From assembly GCA_017542725.1 (NCBI GenBank), contig JAFXWR010000199.1, positions 1-15,154 of the forward strand: a DNA stretch of 15,154 nucleotides. The letters are read 5' to 3'. Position numbers and translations under genes: made by a program. Below the pieces are notes generated by a model, which saw nothing but the letters and a program-made list of their open reading frames with translations, searched no databases and had not been told where the DNA came from. Position 1 is the first letter of the stretch. Every line of letters starts with the position of its first letter. Shown here one piece after another: positions 12,927 through 15,154 of this stretch. This DNA comes from Lachnospiraceae bacterium. GTDB lineage: Bacteria; Bacillota_A; Clostridia; Lachnospirales; Lachnospiraceae.

Positions 12927-13262
12927 TTATTTTTTTAAGATCCCATGTTTTTTACACAATTTTAAAAAGTCTTCTTTTAATTTAAAAAACTCTATCTTGT
13001 CAGAACCTACTCTTAAAACTACTATAATATCTATTCCATTTTCTATACTGTCTTGATTCTCTCTAAATATTTCTCTTATTCGTCTTGAAAGAGTATGTCT
13101 TACAACAGAATTTCCAACTTTATGTGATACAGAAATCCCAAGTCGGTTACTTTCCATATCACTGTTTTTCGAAACATACATTACAACATTTTTTGTTGCA
13201 AAAGAATTTTTTTCTTCGTAAATTTTTTTAAAATCACTATTTTTTTTTATTGAGTTTTTCAT
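12927..13262 (-). CDS. rnpA: Ribonuclease P protein component
   Basis: A 111-residue protein subunit of RNase P, which helps the RNA subunit cut 5' leaders off pre-tRNA. It starts '[20 protein letters not shown]', the usual 'L....F..vy..g' segment. The central strand '[18 protein letters not shown]' and '[10 protein letters not shown]' (about 60-69) form the RNR motif region. The motif reads R-H-T-L-S-R where clostridial relatives usually have R-H-R at its start, so one basic residue appears replaced by Thr57. It is basic and full length. It is co-transcribed with rpmH upstream, with a terminator-like hairpin in between that may lower its output relative to L34. Confidence 0.95.
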   Translation of the reverse strand: MKNSIKKNSDFKKIYEEKNSFATKNVVMYVSKNSDMESNRLGISVSHKVGNSVVRHTLSRRIREIFRENQDSIENGIDIIVVLRVGSDKIEFFKLKEDFLKLCKKHGILKK

Positions 13263-13276
13263 TTTTTTTATGCCAC

Positions 13277-13301
13277 AATAAAAAATGGTCCGTTAAGACC
13301 A
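13277..13301 (-). terminator. Terminator-like hairpin between rpmH and rnpA
   Basis: On minus TGGTCT (13301-13296) pairs with GGACCA (13291-13286) across UAAC, with one U.G, then TTTTTTATT. It is short, so probably leaky. It would let L34 be made in excess over the operon genes that follow. Confidence 0.55.
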
Positions 13302-13312
13302 AGATTTGAAAG

Positions 13313-13450
13313 TTAAACTGTTAATTGCTTTCTACCTTTAGCACGTCTTGCAGATAAAACCTTTCTCCCATTTGCTGTGCTCATTCTAGATCTAAAGCCA
13401 TGAACTTTCAATCTCTGTCTCTTTTTTGGTTGAAGTGTCATTTTTGCCAT
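13313..13450 (-). CDS. rpmH: 50S ribosomal protein L34
   Basis: A 45-residue, very basic protein: '[19 protein letters not shown]', then '[20 protein letters not shown]' and 'RKQLTV'. This is the complete L34 family pattern (QPK.R.R...HGFR.RM.T..GR.VL..RR.KGR..L). It is a structural protein of the large ribosomal subunit. I chose ATG 13450 over ATG 13456 because AGGAGG (13460-13465) then sits 9 nt upstream instead of 3. It is the first gene of the operon and is read from a consensus promoter at 13538-13566, divergent from dnaA, which is the standard origin-side arrangement. Confidence 0.96.
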   Translation of the reverse strand: MAKMTLQPKKRQRLKVHGFRSRMSTANGRKVLSARRAKGRKQLTV

Positions 13451-13537
13451 ATTCATCTACCTCCTATTAATTTTTGGGCATACAAATACCCTTAAAACTT
13501 CTAAAAGCTTTTTATAAAATTGTGCAAATACCAAAAA

Positions 13538-13566
13538 ATTATAGTGTTTTTTGCCATTTTTGTCAA
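13538..13566 (-). promoter_or_regulatory. rpmH operon promoter
   Basis: TTGACA (13566-13561), a 17-nt spacer and TATAAT (13543-13538) on minus: perfect hexamers and spacing, fitting a highly expressed ribosomal protein operon. The leader of about 80 nt contains a small hairpin GGGTAT/ATGCCC before the ribosome site. Confidence 0.85.
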
Positions 13567-13736
13567 TATTATAAATGCTTACTTTTTTAGTGTTAATAAA
13601 TTGTTGGTAATTTTTGTTTTTATTGATATATCTACTATAATAGATTATCTATTTATAATAATTAAATTTTAATAAGTTATTAACTAAAAATTGTTAAAAA
13701 AAATGAGTTTTCCACCGAATTTTTAGCGTTTTTCTC
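13567..13736. other. AT-rich rpmH-dnaA spacer, possible part of the replication origin
   Basis: No gene is seen here. Almost pure A/T, as expected for an unwinding element beside dnaA. I find no canonical DnaA box (TTATCCACA). The nearest are TTTTCCACC (about 13708-13716) and, on the other strand, degenerate TGTTAATAA and TGTTGGTAA near 13590-13610. The functional origin may lie partly or wholly after dnaA, beyond the window. Confidence 0.4.
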
Positions 13737-13765
13737 TTGAAAAATATCTTTTTTTCAATTATAAT
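13737..13765 (+). promoter_or_regulatory. dnaA promoter
   Basis: TTGAAA (13737-13742), a 17-nt spacer and TATAAT (13760-13765). The expected start is near 13772, only about 3 nt before the ATG. Confidence 0.75.
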
Positions 13766-13774
13766 ATACACGAA

Positions 13775-15142
13775 ATGTCGAAGAATTTTGAAAAACTTAA
13801 CTCAAACTGGAATGAATTATTGCTTCAAATGAAGGACGATTTTGATATTAGCGACCATGTATTTAGTGCTTTTATAAAAGATGTTCTAAAACCAGTAAAA
13901 TTAGAGAAAAATACACTTTACATAGAGGTTCCTGAGGAGGGCTATATTAGCTTTTTACAAAATAGAGTCCTTTCTCAACTTAGAATTGCCGTATCCCATG
14001 AAACCGGCATACCTACAGAGGACCTAGAAATCATCTTTAAGGCGAAAAATTCGTCTTTAAATAAAATAAAAAATGAAAACGAGGATTTTGTATCTCTTTT
14101 AAAAGCAGCAGGCATAAATGACCCTCTAAACACTTTTGAAAATTTTGTTCAAGGTCAGTCCAATGCCATTGCTTATGCTACCAGTATTGCCGTTGCCGAA
14201 CACCCAGGAGAAAATTACAATCCTCTCTTTTTATCTGGAAAAACAGGTCTTGGAAAAACTCACTTGATGCAAGCTATTGCTAATTATGCATTAAAGAAAA
14301 ATCCTAATTTAAATGTTTTGTATACAACTTGTGAGAAATATGTTCAAGAATTTGTTGATAGTTTACAAAAACACACTATTACAGACTTTAAAAACAAATA
14401 TAGAAATGTTGATATTTTGTTAATAGATGATATTCATATGCTTGAAGGAAAAGAACAAACACAAGAAGAATTTTTCAATACTTTTAATGCCCTTTATGAA
14501 AATAAAAAACAAATTGTTTTAACTTCTGACAAACCAGTAAAAGAACTTGGAATGAAAAATTTTATGGAAGAAAGACTTAAATCAAGATTTTCTTGGGGTA
14601 CTACTTGTGAATTATATTTACCTGATTATGAGACAAGAATGGCAATTCTCCGTAAAAAAGAAGAAAACAGACATCCTGAGTTTAAAGTTGACAATGAAGT
14701 TATAAAATACATTGCACAAAATGTAAAATCAAATATTAGAGAACTTGAATCTTCTTTAAATAATATTATTTTATATTCTAAAATTATAAAAAAACCTGTC
14801 GATATAAATTTAGCAAAAGAAAGATTATCTGATATAAAAAATAAGGATGATAAAAAATTAACTCCAGAAAGAATAACAAATGTAGTTTGTGAGTTTTTTG
14901 GAGTAAATATACTTGATGTTTGTGGACCAAAAAGAAATAGGGAATTCGTATATGCTAGAGATATAGCTATATACCTATGTAGAGATCTTATAAAAGATAT
15001 AACTCAAGAAAAAATAGGTGAGTTTTTTAATAGAGACCACAGTACTGTTATTAATTCTTGTCAGAAAATTGAAAATAAATTAAAAACAGAAGAAGATTTA
15101 AAAGAAAATATAAAAAATATAAAAGAAAAAATGTTATTATAA
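13775..15142 (+). CDS. dnaA: Chromosomal replication initiator DnaA
   Basis: A 455-residue AAA+ initiator that binds origin boxes and melts DNA. Domain I (1-90) is followed by a short linker. The AAA+ core starts 'NTFENFVQGQSN', with Walker A 'SGKTGLGKTHL' (154-164), Walker B 'LLIDDIHML' (215-223) and the Arg finger in 'LKSRFSWG' (Arg271). Domain IV (about 360-455) ends with the DNA-binding helices, signature 'NRDHSTV' (419-425). That domain is divergent: the usual 'FPRQIAMYL' reads 'YARDIAIYL', and 'GGRDHTTV' reads 'FNRDHSTV'. ATG 13775 has no Shine-Dalgarno site, and the promoter predicts a leader of only about 3 nt. The stop is at 15140-15142; dnaN would be expected just beyond the window. 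Confidence 0.97.
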   Translation: MSKNFEKLNSNWNELLLQMKDDFDISDHVFSAFIKDVLKPVKLEKNTLYIEVPEEGYISFLQNRVLSQLRIAVSHETGIPTEDLEIIFKAKNSSLNKIKNENEDFVSLLKAAGINDPLNTFENFVQGQSNAIAYATSIAVAEHPGENYNPLFLSGKTGLGKTHLMQAIANYALKKNPNLNVLYTTCEKYVQEFVDSLQKHTITDFKNKYRNVDILLIDDIHMLEGKEQTQEEFFNTFNALYENKKQIVLTSDKPVKELGMKNFMEERLKSRFSWGTTCELYLPDYETRMAILRKKEENRHPEFKVDNEVIKYIAQNVKSNIRELESSLNNIILYSKIIKKPVDINLAKERLSDIKNKDDKKLTPERITNVVCEFFGVNILDVCGPKRNREFVYARDIAIYLCRDLIKDITQEKIGEFFNRDHSTVINSCQKIENKLKTEEDLKENIKNIKEKMLL

Positions 15143-15154
15143 ATTATTTTTAAA

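Overview
The window is a strongly AT-rich stretch of a bacterial chromosome around the replication-initiation cluster. The order dnaA / rpmH / rnpA / yidD / yidC / jag, together with spoVG and mnmG, points to a Gram-positive Firmicute of the class Clostridia. The form of YidC, Jag and RnpA makes a Lachnospiraceae-type organism my best guess (inference, moderate confidence). Genes use Shine-Dalgarno sites close to AGGAGG, with a few notable exceptions.

Layout, left to right. (1) 1-1030: a minus-strand pair, a 75-residue membrane protein followed by a PH-like-domain protein cut by the window edge. It is preceded by a ~200-nt structured leader RNA ending in an intrinsic terminator. (2) 1091-1865: a complete type III toxin-antitoxin locus, with 35-nt RNA-antitoxin repeats, an attenuating terminator and a ToxN/AbiQ-type endoRNase. 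(3) 1882-3843: mnmG, with an in-frame repeat-derived insertion. (4) 3991-4616: a RelB/DinJ-YoeB type II toxin-antitoxin operon. (5) 4655-6158: a lipoprotein and a 319-residue membrane-anchored protein behind a second copy of the same leader-RNA architecture. (6) 6204-9052: an EamA transporter, a cysteine hydrolase and spoVG on plus, and an SDR oxidoreductase on minus. (7) 9136-10527: mnmE on plus, facing its usual neighbours. (8) 10583-13566: the rpmH-rnpA-yidD-yidC-jag operon on minus. (9) 13567-15142: the divergent promoter region next to the origin, then dnaA.

How the parts work together. The core genes cover replication initiation (DnaA), ribosome and tRNA maturation (L34, RnpA, MnmE/MnmG) and membrane protein insertion (YidC, YidD, Jag). 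Between mnmE and mnmG, and beyond mnmG, the usual compact order is broken by accessory genes: two toxin-antitoxin systems and two small membrane-protein operons.

The most interesting signal is the pair of leader RNAs at about 820-1021 and 5934-6123 (both minus). They have unrelated stem sequences but the same fold: a long closing helix starting at the transcription start, two internal stems, a long-range pairing, a mutually exclusive antiterminator, and a 9-bp terminator with the tail UUUUUAUUU. This looks like a transcription-terminating riboswitch or attenuator class that I cannot assign to a known family. A family of 23-bp REP-like palindromes is also scattered through the window, one inside mnmG and one serving as the terminator of the jag operon.
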